Shown: positions 25,515-38,640, numbered from the stretch's first letter. The stretch: 64,000 nt of DNA from Paracentrotus lividus (GCA_940671915.1 CALNVZ010003432.1:8827866-8891865); one strand, 5' to 3'. Made by a program: numbers and translations. Notes: generated by a model from the letters alone, not told the origin.

Positions 25515-26010
25515 TTAAAGGGGAATCCAACCCAAGGAGAGAATCAACCTTACAGGAAAGAGGAAAATGAGAGGAGCAATCTAAAAAAAGTTTCATCAAA
25601 ATCGGTTATAAAATAAGAGAGTTATTGAAGTTTGAAAAGTCTAGTTGTTCCTTCTATGGGGATCCTCAAATTTGTCTTCTTTACTTCTGAGGTCAAAATA
25701 TGTCATGGGAAAATATATTTCACACAACATATGTTGAGCTTCAGAAGGAGGTAAGATATATTTCGAAAGAAAATGGGGAAAATCTGAAACTTTGTGTACA
25801 AAATGAATGGAGAGTTGTCCATGAGATCGGCCATTATGAAGCCGATGATGCCAATTTGAGGATCCCCATAGACAGAACAACTAGACTTTTCAAACTTCCA
25901 TAACTCTCTTATTTTATAACCGATTTTGATGAAACTTTTTTTAGATTGCTCCTCTCATTTTCCTCTTTCCTGTAAGGTTGATTCTCTCCTTGGGTTGGAT
26001 TACCCTTTAA
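25515..26010. mobile_element. 496-bp foldback MITE flanked by TTAA
   Basis: The two arms of about 165 bp are almost perfect reverse complements: left aaaggggaatccaacccaagg.. and right ..ccttgggttggattaccctttaa. Both ends lie at TTAA (25515-25518 and 26007-26010), the target of piggyBac-type elements. The interior of about 160 bp encodes nothing recognisable. The high arm identity suggests it is among the younger insertions here. Confidence 0.88.
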
Positions 26011-26740
26011 GTTGGACGAAGGGAAAAAAGCCCCAAATCAGCTGAAGCATAAATTTGGTGCTACGTCAGCTCAAGCTTAGTTCATTATCCCCGTTACAAG
26101 TTTGTTCGGACCTTTGGTGCACAATATATAGTTTTCTTACTGCAGCTGCTTCAGGCTACAGTATATCAAGCAGAACTGCAAAAGCTTTTACTGCTTAAAA
26201 AAGCTTTTGCTGCATAAAAAAACAATGGTTTGACTTTGACATTCTATCCTTCCAAAATCCTTTGCGTGTCCCTCAAAAACCCCTTTACTGAACATTAAAA
26301 TGAATGTGCTTGTACATTTAGATCAATGCCAAGTTGAAGTGGCATTTTATAAGGCAGTGGGATATATCTGTTACTCATCTAAAAAACAAAGTGTTAGCAC
26401 TTGCAAGAAATTCAAGCTGCGATGTTGGAGAAATTGGGGATGTAACATGTAGATTTAAGCTTTTATTCTGGAGACGGCACATAGATCTGAAAGGCAAATC
26501 CACTCTCACTCCAGACAGTGAGAAGCATGTCCTTGAACTTCAACTCCAATGCATTGCAGGGGTTCATCAAACCAAGGAAGACCTCTGGGTCTGTCTGTTC
26601 AGATGACAGGAAAATAAACCCCCCCCCAAAAAAAAAAAAAAAATTGTACCAGACTTTGATTTATGGACCTACATGTGAATGCATAAAGATAACTTCCACA
26701 AAAAGACATAATCACCCTTTTCTCACGTACCAAATATTCC

Positions 26741-27199
26741 TTCACCCCGTACTATAGGTAGTACTAACTTGCCATTCAACCCCACCTATAGTACGGGGTT
26801 AAGCTTATTCCACTTATTCCCACTGCGTTTTTGGCAAAGAAGGCTAACCCCACCTGTAGTATGGGATTCTCTGGCCCTGCAAAATGGCAGTGTTAGCCGG
26901 GCAATTGTGGTGCTAAGGGATAAAAGCCGGGGTTCGGAAATCCTATCGGAACAGCAATGGAAGTTACACCCGGCTAACGCAAAAAGCGGTGCTGAGACAC
27001 ACAGGTGCCAGCAGCTGTTGTCCAATCAGAGATAAGCAGCGAACCGCTCTATCGGAAAAGCCGGGTTTAGCTAATTCTGTGTGAGAACAGTGTGCATTTT
27101 CTTATCCGGGGTTAGCCAGATAATTTAGGTCGTTGGAAAAGGAAAATACATAGTATGGGGTAAAGGAAAGTATGGGGTTAAGGATAGTACGGGGTAAAG
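26741..27199. mobile_element. Inverted-repeat element with CACCCCGTACTATA ends
   Basis: ttcaccccgtactatagg (26741) pairs with gatagtacggggtaaag (27183). The end motif recurs inside (gtacggggtt at 26804; gtatggggtaaagg at about 27156-27180). It is GC-richer than its flanks and has tagc-gggtt / aacccc-gc internal pairs. Confidence 0.5.
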
Positions 27200-27627
27200 A
27201 AACCGTCATGAGTAAAAGGGTAAAAGACAAGCGGAGATAATACAAATACTGATAAACAAAAAAAGTCACTCGCCCCCCCCCCCCAAAAAAAAAAAAAAAA
27301 AAAAAAATTTCTTTGTAGAGGATAAAGCTAACTCTTGATTTTTTTTTCATTATGCCATCCCAGACAGTTATGAAAGTGCTTGAACTTTGACCTATGAACT
27401 TGCATACGTTGAGAAGCAAGACAATGCAAGGGAGATTTTCTACATTAGGTCATTTCAGATGGATTAAAGAAACAAAATATCAACAAATTATTGTAAAGAT
27501 CTTCATAAATAACCAATAGGGAGTCTGCATCAAAAACCTTTTTTTTTCCTGCCAGACACGTCTGGTCTGACGTCACCCAACTAAACGATACAGTTCTGGC
27601 AGTGCCCTTGAATTTGGACACCATACT

Positions 27628-28015
27628 GTGCCTTGGAGGGGTAAATCAAACGTCTTCTACCCCAAATGGAAACGTAACTTACCTGGGTAGAGTCATCATC
27701 ATGCTACATGTATTTTGTTTCCGAACATTTAAATTATCCTGTCTAAACTTGACCCCTCACCTGAAAACCTGTCCACACCACTTTTTCCTCACCTCCTTAC
27801 TTTCTCCATGTTGGGAGAGCAAAGCAGTGCCTTGGAGGGGTTAAATGAAACGTCTTCTACCCAAAATGGGAACGTAACTTACCTGGGGAGAGTCATCATC
27901 ATGCTGCATGTACTACATGTAGGTTTCAAAGCATCCAAATTCTGTGTAAACTTGACCCCTCACCTGAAAACCTGTGCAAACCACTTTTTTCTTGACTCCT
28001 CACTTTCTCTTTGGT
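27628..28015. repeat. Two-copy direct tandem duplication, period 199 bp
   Basis: gtgccttggaggggt-aaat at 27628 recurs at 27827, and the following acgtcttctaccc, gtaacttacctgg and cttgacccctcacctgaaaa match in order. A recent duplication, with about 10% difference. Confidence 0.75.
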
Positions 28016-28030
28016 AGAAGGATCTGTCCA

Positions 28031-28319
28031 TTAGGGTGGTATCGCACCTCGCGGAGATGTCTCCGCAACGGATAAAAAAATATTAGAGACGTCTCTGATA
28101 CTCTATTCCGTCGCGGAGACGTCTCCGAGATGTCTCCCCAACGTCTCCGCGACAATTTTCAAAAACTGTCTCAAAGCAGTTTTAAAGAACCGTCTCAAAG
28201 TAGTTTCGGAGACGTCTCTGCGATGTCTCCGTGAGAAGTTTCGAAACCGTCTCAAAGTAGTCCCAAATCCTCTCAAAGTAGTTTCAAAGTCTTTTCCGCG
28301 AAGTGAGATACCACCCTAA
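28031..28319. mobile_element. Palindromic element with TTAGGGTGGTATC ends and tandem gtctccg / ctcaaagta units
   Basis: ttagggtggtatcgcacctcg pairs with cgaagtgagataccaccctaa. Inside are repeated gacgtctccg blocks on the left and a run of ccgtctcaaagtagttt units on the right. No coding content. Confidence 0.7.
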
Positions 28320-28376
28320 CCTGACTCTGTCCACACCCCTGATACCCGAACTAGGGTTAAGGTTAGGATTAGGATT

Positions 28377-28519
28377 CAGTGGCAGATTCAAGCAAGGGTT
28401 CGGGGGACACACCCCCTTCTCATTGACTGTACATGTAATTATTCTTTTTAAAATTTGGCGACGCCCCCATGTATAATTCTGGTGTGCCCCCCTATTTTCA
28501 AATCCTGGATCTGTCACTG
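28377..28519. mobile_element. Palindromic MITE, CAGTGGCAGATTCA ends
   Basis: cagtggcagattcaagcaa pairs with atcctggatctgtcactg; ggggg-acacaccccc lies inside. Telomere-like ggttaggattagg strings lie on both sides (28350-28376 and 28530-28590). Confidence 0.5.
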
Positions 28520-30516
28520 GAATCAGGGTGAGGTTGAAGGTTAGGATTAGGTTTAGGAGTAGAGTTAGGTTTAGTTAGGGCTAGTGTGTCAGGGCAAGGA
28601 GATATACCTCCTAGGTCAGTGTGTCAGTCTATGGAGATACTCCTGAAAGAATGAAATGAAGACGTCTCTCGTCCTGCCGCTCTGGCTATGTTGTTACATG
28701 CTTCATGTTATCGTGCCATGGGCTGTCTTTGGACTGTCAAATGTTTCTCTGTTGTTTGGGTTATAGTATCCCTGTCTGAAGTTACATTGTTTATTATTAT
28801 ATAGAACAGAGTGGTGCATACATCAAGACAGGTGCAGGGCTTAAATGGCTACAACAGAAATAGAGCATGCGATTAATGTTGCATTCATGTTTGGTTTGAT
28901 CAAGAGTTGGATTGTGTACGTGTACAATAGGATACAAAAAATAATCTGTTTCATAGATTTCTACGAAAATAATGCTCAGTTCAAAATATTATGCTATGTA
29001 CAATTACATGCAGTCTGTGCAAGATATACACTACATGTATGTGCAGTCGCATATATGTTGTACTAAGAATGTTAGAATTATGCCATAAAGGTATTTTAAT
29101 GTTTTTACAATAATTTAAGTCGTAATGATATTTGGCTATGATTGCGTTTTCAGATATTCTAGGTATTTGTCAGATTTTATTTTATTATACATGTAACATC
29201 TGTCAAAATGGAGTAAGTCTTCAGATTCACATACCACTCGAATCCAGTTTCTTTTTGTTTTCGACTAACAGGCAGATATTAGTATAAATGAAATCATAAG
29301 AGTACAAGCATATATCCTCAAGCAATCTCACAAATGCAAAATGATGGAGGTATAACAATCGTTAAAAGGAGTACCGATCCATTTAAATTGCAATATTATG
29401 GAAATTGCCACAAGTTGAATAAATCTTTGGTATATAAATGAGACAGCTTTGATCTCCCTAGCGGTGTGTGACTACAAATAATGAGTGATGATAGTGTTCC
29501 CGAGAGGAGGAAATTCAAAGAAAGAAGAGTTATAAGGGTAGGGAAAGAAATAAAAAATGCAAATGAGTTGGGGGAATGATGAAAAGGGTGGGGAGTAATG
29601 GAGGCAGGGAGAGAGATTATTCCTCGATATCAACACAAAACGGAAGCAAGATCTTTCAAATAATAAATTTTAAAATGATTCTTGCTGCAAAGGCTGTTCA
29701 GAGGACATTGGCTTACAGGTATCATTTTACATTGTGGTATGAACGCTGCTTCAGAGTAAATTGGATGTGGAGAAATAGGAAATATTCAAGGATCTCATTA
29801 GCTAGTGTATGCAGAATCAGACAATGATTGAGATGTATATATATTTTTGATATTAGAGATCACCAATGACCTGGAGATCCTCCCACTGGCAAGGCAACCT
29901 TTTCTGTTCTACATGCATAATGAAGGAGGAATGGGAGAGAGGGGGTATGGGAGAGGGGTAGGGAGGAGGGAGTAACATTTCAATAATGATAACTGAGCAA
30001 GGGGAAAAGAGAAGGAGGAGAGAGAGGGGGAGATAGAGATTCGGAATGAAAGAGTGAAGGAAAAAAGTGAGGGAGAGATGGGGACCGTCCAAGCTAGTGA
30101 CTGGGACACAGAATGGAAGGGAAATTGAAAGAGAGAAAGAGGTATAACTGTCACATTTCAGGAGAACATGACAGACACACTAGACAGTTGTATATTTTTC
30201 ATGTCAAGCCTGTTTACCTTAAACTTGAGAAATGATGATTAGAAATTGCTACTTTACTGGTAATTTTGAGACAGGTTTGAGTGAATTTAAGATGAATGGT
30301 GACAGTTATGGCTTATTTGAGTCAATGGAGTAGACCTTTCTGTGTTTGCATGTTTAATCGGCTGAGGGGTTCGACATATCACCTGTGTTCAACAAATTAA
30401 TTTAGTGTCATGGAAACAAGATCCGTATGATTCTGAGCTGGATGAAACACAGGTTATATTCACACGTTTTTTGCTTTGGCAGAATATAAGGATACAGTAT
30501 TGGCCAGAACCCCCAT

Positions 30517-31760
30517 CTCAATGCCTCCTTTACATAGTTAGAGAAGCTGCATTTAATTTCCCAGTGTGAAAGGGTGTTTAGTGATTCAACGTGTGGAAGA
30601 CATTCTGATACATTATTCAAATGGATCCCCTTCTCTATAAGGCTCCTTTACTTAATTAGAGGAGCTGCATTGAATTTTCAATGTGTTAAAGGGTGTCTAG
30701 TGACCTGAATCCCCCGTCTCAATGCCTCCTTTACATAGAGGCGCATCAGGACAACTACCCCCTGGACAATTACCCCCAGGAAAACTACCGGTACCCCTCA
30801 GAAATAGGGTTAGGCGTAGAGTTACTGGGTAGATATTTGGCAGGGGGTAGTTTTCTGGGAGTAGATGTCCAGGGGGTAATTGTCCAGGAGAACGTTTTTA
30901 TAGAACTAGTTCAAAGACCTGCATTGAATTTTCACTGTGTGAATGGGGCTGTAAATTCTGATACAGTATTGGATAGGATTCTCCATCTTGGTGCCTCCTT
31001 TACATAGTTGGAGGAGGTGCATTTAATTTTCCCAGTGTGAAAGGGTGTCTAGTGGCATTTAACGGGCGGTGTACATCCTGATACAGTATTGGATTAGATA
31101 TCCCTCTGGATGTATTTTAAGGCTCCTTACCTAGTTGGAGGAGCTGCATTTATTTTCCCAGTGTGAAAGGGTGTCTAGTGACATTCAACGGGCGGTGTAC
31201 ATCCTGATATAGTATTGGATTAGATCCCCCGTCTGGATGAGGCTCCTTTACCTAGTTGGAGGAGCTGCATTATTTTCCCAGTGTGAAAGGGTGTCTAGTG
31301 ACATTCAACGGGCGGTGTACATCCTGATACAGTATTGGATTAGATCCCCGTCTGGATGAGGCTCCTTTACATAGTTGTGAGGAGCTGCATTTAATTTTCC
31401 CAGTGTGAAAGGTGTTAGTGCATTTAACGGGCGGTGTACATCCTGATACAGTATTGGATTAGATCCCCCGTCTGGATGAGCTCCTTTACCTAGTTGGAGG
31501 AGCTGCATTTAATTTCCCAGTGTGAAAGGTGTCTAGTGACATTCAATGGGCGGTGTACATCCTGATACAGTATTGGAAATTAGATCCCCCGTCTGGATGA
31601 GGCTCCTTTACCTAGTTGGAGGAGCTGCATTTAATTTTCCCAGTGTGAAAGGGTGTCTAGTGGCATTTAACGGGCGGCGTACATCCTGATACAGTATTGG
31701 ATTAGATCCCCCGTCTGGATGAGGCTCCTTTACCTAGTTGGAGGAGCTGCATTGATTTGC
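30517..31760. repeat. Tandem array of about ten 120-bp units
   Basis: The marker gagctgcatt (or a variant) falls at 30541, 30661, 30917, 31012, 31141, 31262, 31382, 31500, 31622 and 31744. Units carry cctcctttacatagttggagg, cccagtgtgaaagggtgtct, acgggcggtgtacatcctga and tacagtattggattagatcc. Later units are nearly identical, early ones diverged. One unit is split by the element at 30748-30887. Confidence 0.85.
30748..30887. mobile_element. GGACAAYTACCC family element, copy 2, inserted in the tandem array
   Basis: aggacaactaccccctggac at the left pairs with gtccagggggtaattgtcc at the right; inside are ggaaaacta / tagttttc and a telomere-like agggttaggcgtag. Removing its 140 bp brings the spacing of its host unit from 256 to 116, the array period, so it inserted into an existing array. 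Confidence 0.75.
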
Positions 31761-33599
31761 CCTTCAATTCCTGTTCATCTTACCATGGGGTGTTGATTAC
31801 GAGCAAATCTAGCCTCGTTAAATCTAAACCGCTCCGAAATAGCTCCATGTCTGGGCCTGTGGAGAATGCAATGGGTACATAGGGGATTCCCCCTCCACTC
31901 CCATGTGTTGTGTGTACTGCACCCTGTGGCACAAAGCAACAATACCCCCCCCCCCTAATCATATCCAATGGTAGATTGTTTATTCTTGTTTGTCAACAAA
32001 TTTAACTTGGAGTAAAATTACTTGAGTTAGGTCCCTTTCAGTACTTAGCAGATGATATCTCCTTTGGAGGAGTGCTAACAGTAACATTGTAAAGTGCTTT
32101 GAGATGGAACTGTTAAATATTAGATTCTATATGAATTATACAAATTGTTATTACCATTTTTGAATGATGGTGATTTAATTTTTCTGAGACCTGTTCTGTT
32201 ATATAATCTTTTTAGTGTACAACATTTAGCTGTGCATCAGTGTAAAAATACTTCTTTTCTTGCAAGAGCTTTTTCTTTTGTGTCTCATTGTTAGTGAAAA
32301 TTTGATTGCAGTTACTCTTTTTTGTTTCATTTGGTTTTTAAATTTTTACCAAAGCTCATTTCGAGTTTGTCAGATCTAAATTGTTGAAGTCTATTCTTTT
32401 CATCGCTATATCTCCTTTCTCTCGAAAACTTCATATGCATGAACTTTGATTTATTTAGGTGACTCTGTACCATCATCTTCTTTGAATAATGATAACCAAC
32501 CCAAACTGCCCCCAAGCTTCCCTCACCATCATGATCCACCCGAGCCTTTTCCCCAAAATAAATACGAAGTTCATTATACGGGACAGCTCTAATTTCTGAG
32601 AGTGTGTATGACACCGTCTCTTGCCTAATTGCATGAGTCTGGAGACTTGTAGAAACTGGGATTCGTGCCAGGGCAGGAGCAGGAAAGAACTTTCATCAGG
32701 CAGTCCTTCATTATTAGCTCGATCTCGGTAATAGCGCTCTGTGATGTTGATCATGGGAAAAGTCCCAAAGTCAGTTGAAGGGTTCAATTGATACTACAAC
32801 TTTACGATCTGACCTCATGCTGACACAAACAGGCCTGATATGTTGCGCAACTGCCGTTTTATAATGTTAACCCATGCAACAATCGGGTTTAAGTTTTGGG
32901 CTGATGAATTGCCGGCTTGGAATAAGATGATTTTGGAGAGTGGTACAAATCAATATTCGCTTAACATTCTCTAAAGTTCATGCTCCTTTGAAATGAATTA
33001 AACAGATTTCAAATGTCGACAAACAACTACTAATATTTTCCAATTATCAACTGACATTTAAAATGATGTGGATGTAAGATCATTGTACACTTGTACCCTT
33101 TGGTGTTTATTAAAGTTGTAATACTAATAATGAAGAAATTCTTTCTTTAATAAAGCAGTAAATACAGGTGTACATGTACACGTAGGCGTAATGCATATTG
33201 GATTTATAGTTGCATGCTTGCGTAAGGAAATGTGGGCAGGAAATTAAGGGAGATGGTGATGTGTGCTAATAAACTTTTAGGAAATAATACTAAATTAAGA
33301 ACATGTTATCAATGGTTTTATTTTTTATTATTTTTTTTTTTAATGTACGGTATTGCGTTTTTTATTACATACATTTTGTATATACAGTTTTCCATCACTT
33401 TTTTAAAAATTGTTATTTTCATTAGACGAGTGCGTATAAATGTGTAGGTGTCCTTTCCGATGATTTGATATCGTATTAGTACATGTATAGTGCCAAAGCC
33501 GTTGTTGTTATTAATGGTATCTTGTTTTTATAACTCTGTTCCAAGTGGTGAATGCGAGTAGAATACAAAAACAACACCTACCCTCTTAGAAATTTCCAA

Positions 33600-33775
33600 T
33601 CAACAAGCCTGACCACACCACAGCCAACATCTAGAAAAAGACATTCAGGAAATCATGTTTTTCAAAGTTAATTTGAAGAACTTAGTCAAACTTGACAAGT
33701 CTTCCACACGAGAGCCGAAATCTAGAAAACAGATTTCAGGAAGTTATATTTCTAAAAGTTAATTTGTAGAAGTAC
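33600..33775. repeat. Two-copy direct repeat, period about 85 bp
   Basis: ccaacatctagaaaaagacattcagg recurs as ccgaaatctagaaaacagatttcagg, followed by tttttcaaagttaatttgaag and tttctaaaagttaatttgtag. Confidence 0.5.
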
Positions 33776-34599
33776 TTAAAAAGAATGTGCAAAATCACTG
33801 AACTCGGGGCCAAACACTAAATTCTCATCACAGGGTGCCCATATCATACCATATTAGCATTTTATGACTTATGCAAAGGGCCCTTATTTAAATTTCTAAC
33901 AATTTAGGGGGCAAAAATTTAAATTTGGAAACCCATATGTAACGGGTGCCTTGCTAACTTCTTAGAAACCATCAGCGCATGCTCCTAGTTCATGGACATA
34001 CATGTAGCTCTTTCAGACAAAAGGAAACATGGTCTAGAGAAGCATTAAAACATATTAGCACAATTTGTGTACACATGAAATACATGGGATTGTACAAAAG
34101 TATGTACTCAAACATAAAGCACATTCATGTACATATAGCATAATATTTTAAGGGAGTGCCTTAAGGGAGAATTTAAGTTTTAAGTTGTGCCTTTGGAGTA
34201 CTTGTATAATAATAATAATAATAATGTTTTTTATTCAAAAATCAAAATCGTAGCCACATGGCCAAATTGCATTCTGTATGTGTACAAAAGGTACAGCTTT
34301 TGGCCACCTGATGAGGGAATGATTTTCTCAGTTTGTGAATGTACCATGCTGCACTAGTGGATAGGTGTGTATTCCAGGAGGAATATGAAAGGGAAGCAAA
34401 GTGGAAGGGTGGTGAATACAGATGAGACCTTTCACCTAGACGGTCAGAAACCTTTTAAACTCGGTCACACCGGGCTAGAATGATTCCAAACCGAAACTAG
34501 ACCCCCCTGGAAAAAAAAACTAAAATAAAAAAACTTTAATTAAAAATGATGCACACATATGATAATTGTTGTGTTTGTATAAACTGAGTTAACATTTCG

Positions 34600-35380
34600 T
34601 TTCACATGATTGCCTTTGAAATAATGAAACCTATGTCAGAACAGTGAGAATTACATCCAAACTAGCACCACAACGAACAACAAACTGCACAACCACTAGT
34701 GACAAGTTAGGAGTTGGCAAGGATTTGGTTTTGCAGTGTAACTGACCATCACTTCGTTTGAAATGATTACTTTACAAAGTATAATTTCCAAGATCACCAT
34801 TATTACTCCAGTTACAAGGGAAAGACCTACCTCAGCAGCTCATCAAACAAAATATTACATTACTGTGAACGACAAACTAGTGGTCAGTTAGGATTTAGTT
34901 TTGCAGTATATGACTGAATATCACTTCATTTTAGACGATTGCCTTACAAAGTATAATTTGCCAACAAAACATTGCATTAGTGTGAATGATAAATTGAAGG
35001 TTGTTTTTGTGATGTTACTGAAATTAAAATGATTACACTACAAAGTTGCTGAGACCAGCATCACACCGGACAGAACATTGCATTGCCATAAATGACAAGC
35101 TAGTGGATAGTTTTGAATTGATTATGGAGTATGATTGAGGTGACATTTCAATTAAAATGATTACATTACAAAGTATAGTTTTCAACAATAATACCTCACA
35201 TCGCTGAGACCCACTCCAAACCAGCACTATACCGAACAAAACATTGCATTTATAAAATGAATAGATGGTTGTTTGTGATGTGATTGAATTAAAATGATTA
35301 CTTAACAAAGTATAATTTCCAATAATAATACCTCATTCACATTGCTGAGACCCAATCGAACCATCACCATGCTGAACAAA
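34600..35380. repeat. Irregular tandem repeat, five or more units
   Basis: tgattactttacaaagtataattt (and variants) recurs near 34763, 34940, 35028, 35159 and 35296, each with aacattgcatt, aatgacaa-ctagtgg and tttg-agt pieces. Spacing is 88-177 bp, so units have gained and lost parts. Confidence 0.6.
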
Positions 35381-36768
35381 CATTCCATAAAATGCCTATC
35401 ACGTTTTTTGAAAGAAGAACAAAATAACCATAATTTTTTTGTTTTCTTTATAAAAAAAAGCAACTGATATGGTATAAATATATTATGAATGACAGCACAT
35501 GAAAAACTAAAAATAACAACAACTACACATGTACAAATCTGGTAATGTGACAAGGATTAAAAAAAAAAAAAAAAGACCCATGGATATTATTCATTTCGTC
35601 GATTCCTGTATCCATCCTAACTGATCATGTCTGTAATGTGTATCAAGTATTCAGCTATGTATACATGTACTTAGAAAAGGAATGACTGAAGACCTGCATA
35701 TTTTTCTTTGGATATTGTATGGTAATTCAATAAAGAAATGGAATATGGATGGAAACAGAAGAAGACTGTGCCTGCCAAATGACTTAAATCTATTGCAAAG
35801 CTTCATGATTTGTTGCTGATGTAGATTATGATTGCTTGATTATCTTTGAATTAGTCATTATACATCAGACCATTTTTTGTGCTCAAAACCGGTAATCTTC
35901 GTCCCCATGATTTTTCTGCTCATAGTTTATAGATGATGTCGATCACTCACAAACAAAGCAGAGGCGATAATACCCTGAGAGAAAGAGAGAGAGAGGTCAC
36001 AAAAGAAAGCTTTTAGTTTTAATATCTTTGCGATCTAATGATAGCAACACACAAAAAAAAATAAATCAATATTTCTGTGTTCACACTTGTCATCAAATAC
36101 GGTCTGTTCTGCAACCACCAAGCTACAGAGGCAGTACACAGACAGGAAAAAAATCTGTATAAAAAAATTTCTCTGTTTCTCAAGGCAAAAGTGGACAAAC
36201 ATTGAGCCATTGAAAGTACTTCAGTCAAACTGTCTGAAAGCATTAATGTATCTGGTCGTGTGCTCACATTATGTAGGACATGACAGACGGAAAATCATCT
36301 CCTTAAAAAAAGTTGAACATCCTCCAAATTTCTTCCAAACATCTCAATTACACTGTCCCGATTTGCCAAGACACCACTCGAAACATCAGATCGAACACAT
36401 CCTAGGAATAATTGTCCATCGAGTGTTGTCCAAGAGCCTTGAAGATTGTTTGGACATGGATAGGGTGTTCATGTGATCAATCCACCGATGGTCAACAATC
36501 CTGTGCAAGACTTTCAACTTGGGGGCTCCTGTTACCACAATGATTTACATCGGTCTCTCTACATCAGCTCGAGTTTTCAAATTAGCCCGATATTTTTGAG
36601 CCTGGAAACTGGAGGGTTAAGAACTAGCCCAAAAGTATTTGTAATGTGGATGCAATTAGCAAGATATATCTTGGACTTCATTTGGGGATTTAATCCATAT
36701 TCAGCTGAGGCTTGTTGAAAACACACTTAATGATATATTGCACCTTGTTTGATACTGTTCTAGTTCTA

Positions 36769-36881
36769 GAACAACTACCCCTGGACAACTACCCCACCAA
36801 AAATCCACCACCTTACCCTACACCTAATTCTAACCCTACAAATGTATTTCTGGGAGGTAGTTTTTCTGGGGGTAATTGTCC
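36769..36881. mobile_element. GGACAAYTACCC family element, copy 3
   Basis: gaacaactacccctggacaa pairs with ttctgggggtaattgtcc; the centre reads ttaccctacacctaattc-taaccctac. Confidence 0.65.
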
Positions 36882-37739
36882 TCGTACGGTTCGATACTCA
36901 TTGTTTAAAGTTTGCATGCTCTGTAGCTCAATCTGATTCAACGCTTGAGCATAAAATCACTTTTCTCAGGCTGATTAAAATCTCAAGCTTTTCCCCCGAC
37001 AATGGCTGATCTGGCTAATATCCTGAGATCGAGCAAAACCGGGCTGATCTGAAGTAGCTCATGTGAACAGACCTTGGGCTGGGATACGAGCTTGTAGCCC
37101 TGCGGCATTTGTCGATTGGAGAGTAAAGTTTTAGGAGCCGATGGCGCCTTTTTAAAGTTCCTTTTTTAAGTGGAAGACGTTATTTGACGCTTGAAAATGC
37201 TTCATGGGTCATGGTTAATACATTATGGCCCTCCTAGTGCAAAGAATATATAGACCACCTTGAACAAGATGTATACAGTGTATTGTAAAATGTTGAATCC
37301 CTTTTCTGGGTCATTCGACAACCATAATGAATTAACCATGAAGCATTTTCAAGTCTCAAATCGCAGCAGACTCTCGAAAATGAACTTTGGAGAGGCAAAT
37401 GCATGTATGTCTAATTATACATCTTGCAGAAGACAAGAGTATTATGGTGCAAAAGTTAAACCATGAGGTCAGAAGATAAATAGACATCCTGTGGAATTGT
37501 TGGACATAGCATGCAGTAAGCCTTGAAATGTCTTAGATTACCAATATACTACCCAGATGCTCCAAATAGGACTGGGTGATGCTATGTCAGGGAAACGCTG
37601 CTTTTTAGCAGTGCTATTCTGATTGGTTCACAGGGAGATTTTCACACAAAAAGTCCATGCAACAAGGATTCTGATTGGTTATTATCGATATGCAATTGAT
37701 TATAATTCTCTATATTACAGGGTAAAGGAATAATAGGAA

Positions 37740-38640
37740 AAAATTATATCCTCTAAAAGAACAAAATTGGTGTGTCATTTATATGATGCCTTCTCTAATG
37801 TATCTCTTGGCTGAGAATGCTTCAATATCTACTGTAGATCTTACTATTGCATGAATGTCAATAATGATTATTACATAACAACGAGATCTGTCAAAGAAAA
37901 AACATTCTGGGTGTTTCCATTTTTTTGACCCATTGACACCCCTCTCTACCTAACCCTGACCTGTACAATAACCCTAAACATTTACTCTAACCCTAACACT
38001 AGCCCTACTCCTGAGGCCAGAGGTGTCAGGGCTTCCAAAAAAATGGAAAGATCAAAAAAAAATTGTTATTGTTAAATTATCCATTGCCTCAAATAAAGAT
38101 TGTGACAAACAAGAAGACTCTCTCTAATTTGGTATGAAGTGAAGACTTTAACATCTACTATAGATCTTTTATTGGGATGTCACAGACTTGGATTAGTCTG
38201 CAAGCACTGACTCCAATTTGACACATGTTTAGGGGGCGACTAGAATCCAGACACACAGAACATGGGTGATTTAAGTATCCTACTTCAGACTCTCCATTCT
38301 GCAGAAGGCGAAGACCATGGGTTAGTGCCTGTAAATTATCATCTCCTTGTAGGTGATAACAGAATAAGATGATAACGTGGTTTCTGTACGAGAAAGAACT
38401 TTTTTTTTTAATTGGTGTGAAAGTATTCAATGATTTGAATAATGATGGTTACAAACAGAAAAACTTATTCTTTGTGTATGAAGAGAAGAGAAGCCTTTAA
38501 CATCTACTGTAGATATATTAATGGGATCTTATGTACACTTAGATTAGTCTTTAACCAACAACTCCAATTTGACACTTTAATGAATTTTATGTGTCTAGGG
38601 GGAGACTTGTCAGAGCAGGCACAGGACAGAAAACATGTAG
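37740..38640. repeat. Three diverged copies of a repeat around ctttaacatctactatagat
   Basis: atatctactgtagatctta near 37828, aacatctactatagatcttt near 38150 and aacatctactgtagatatat near 38500 share flanking words; the last two also share ttagtct-, actccaatttgaca and tagggggcgact / tagggggagact. Confidence 0.5.
37914..38049. mobile_element. Palindromic element with TTTCCATTTTTTTGA ends and telomere-like centre
   Basis: gtttccatttttttgacccattgacacc pairs with ggtgtcagggcttccaaaaaaatggaaa (each longer match has a few mismatches). The centre is acctaaccctgacc, taaccctaaac and taaccctaacactagccc. Confidence 0.6.

Noticed and set aside
25641-25903. ORFs on both strands of a foldback element
   Set aside because: They come from the inverted arms of the MITE at 25515-26010 and are mirror images, not genes.
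28340-28590. Interstitial telomere
   Set aside because: gggttagg-like strings are too irregular and interrupted; more likely part of repeated elements.
30693-31007. 104-codon ORF
   Set aside because: Made from tandem-array units and the inserted palindrome; no independent coding evidence.
32327-32787. Overlapping 95- and 104-codon minus-strand ORFs
   Set aside because: Two frames open over the same DNA, no family motif; GC is slightly higher locally but nothing supports coding.
36087-36476. 129-codon + strand ORF
   Set aside because: No recognisable motif, no codon bias, no splice context; length is within chance for 64 kb of AT-rich sequence.
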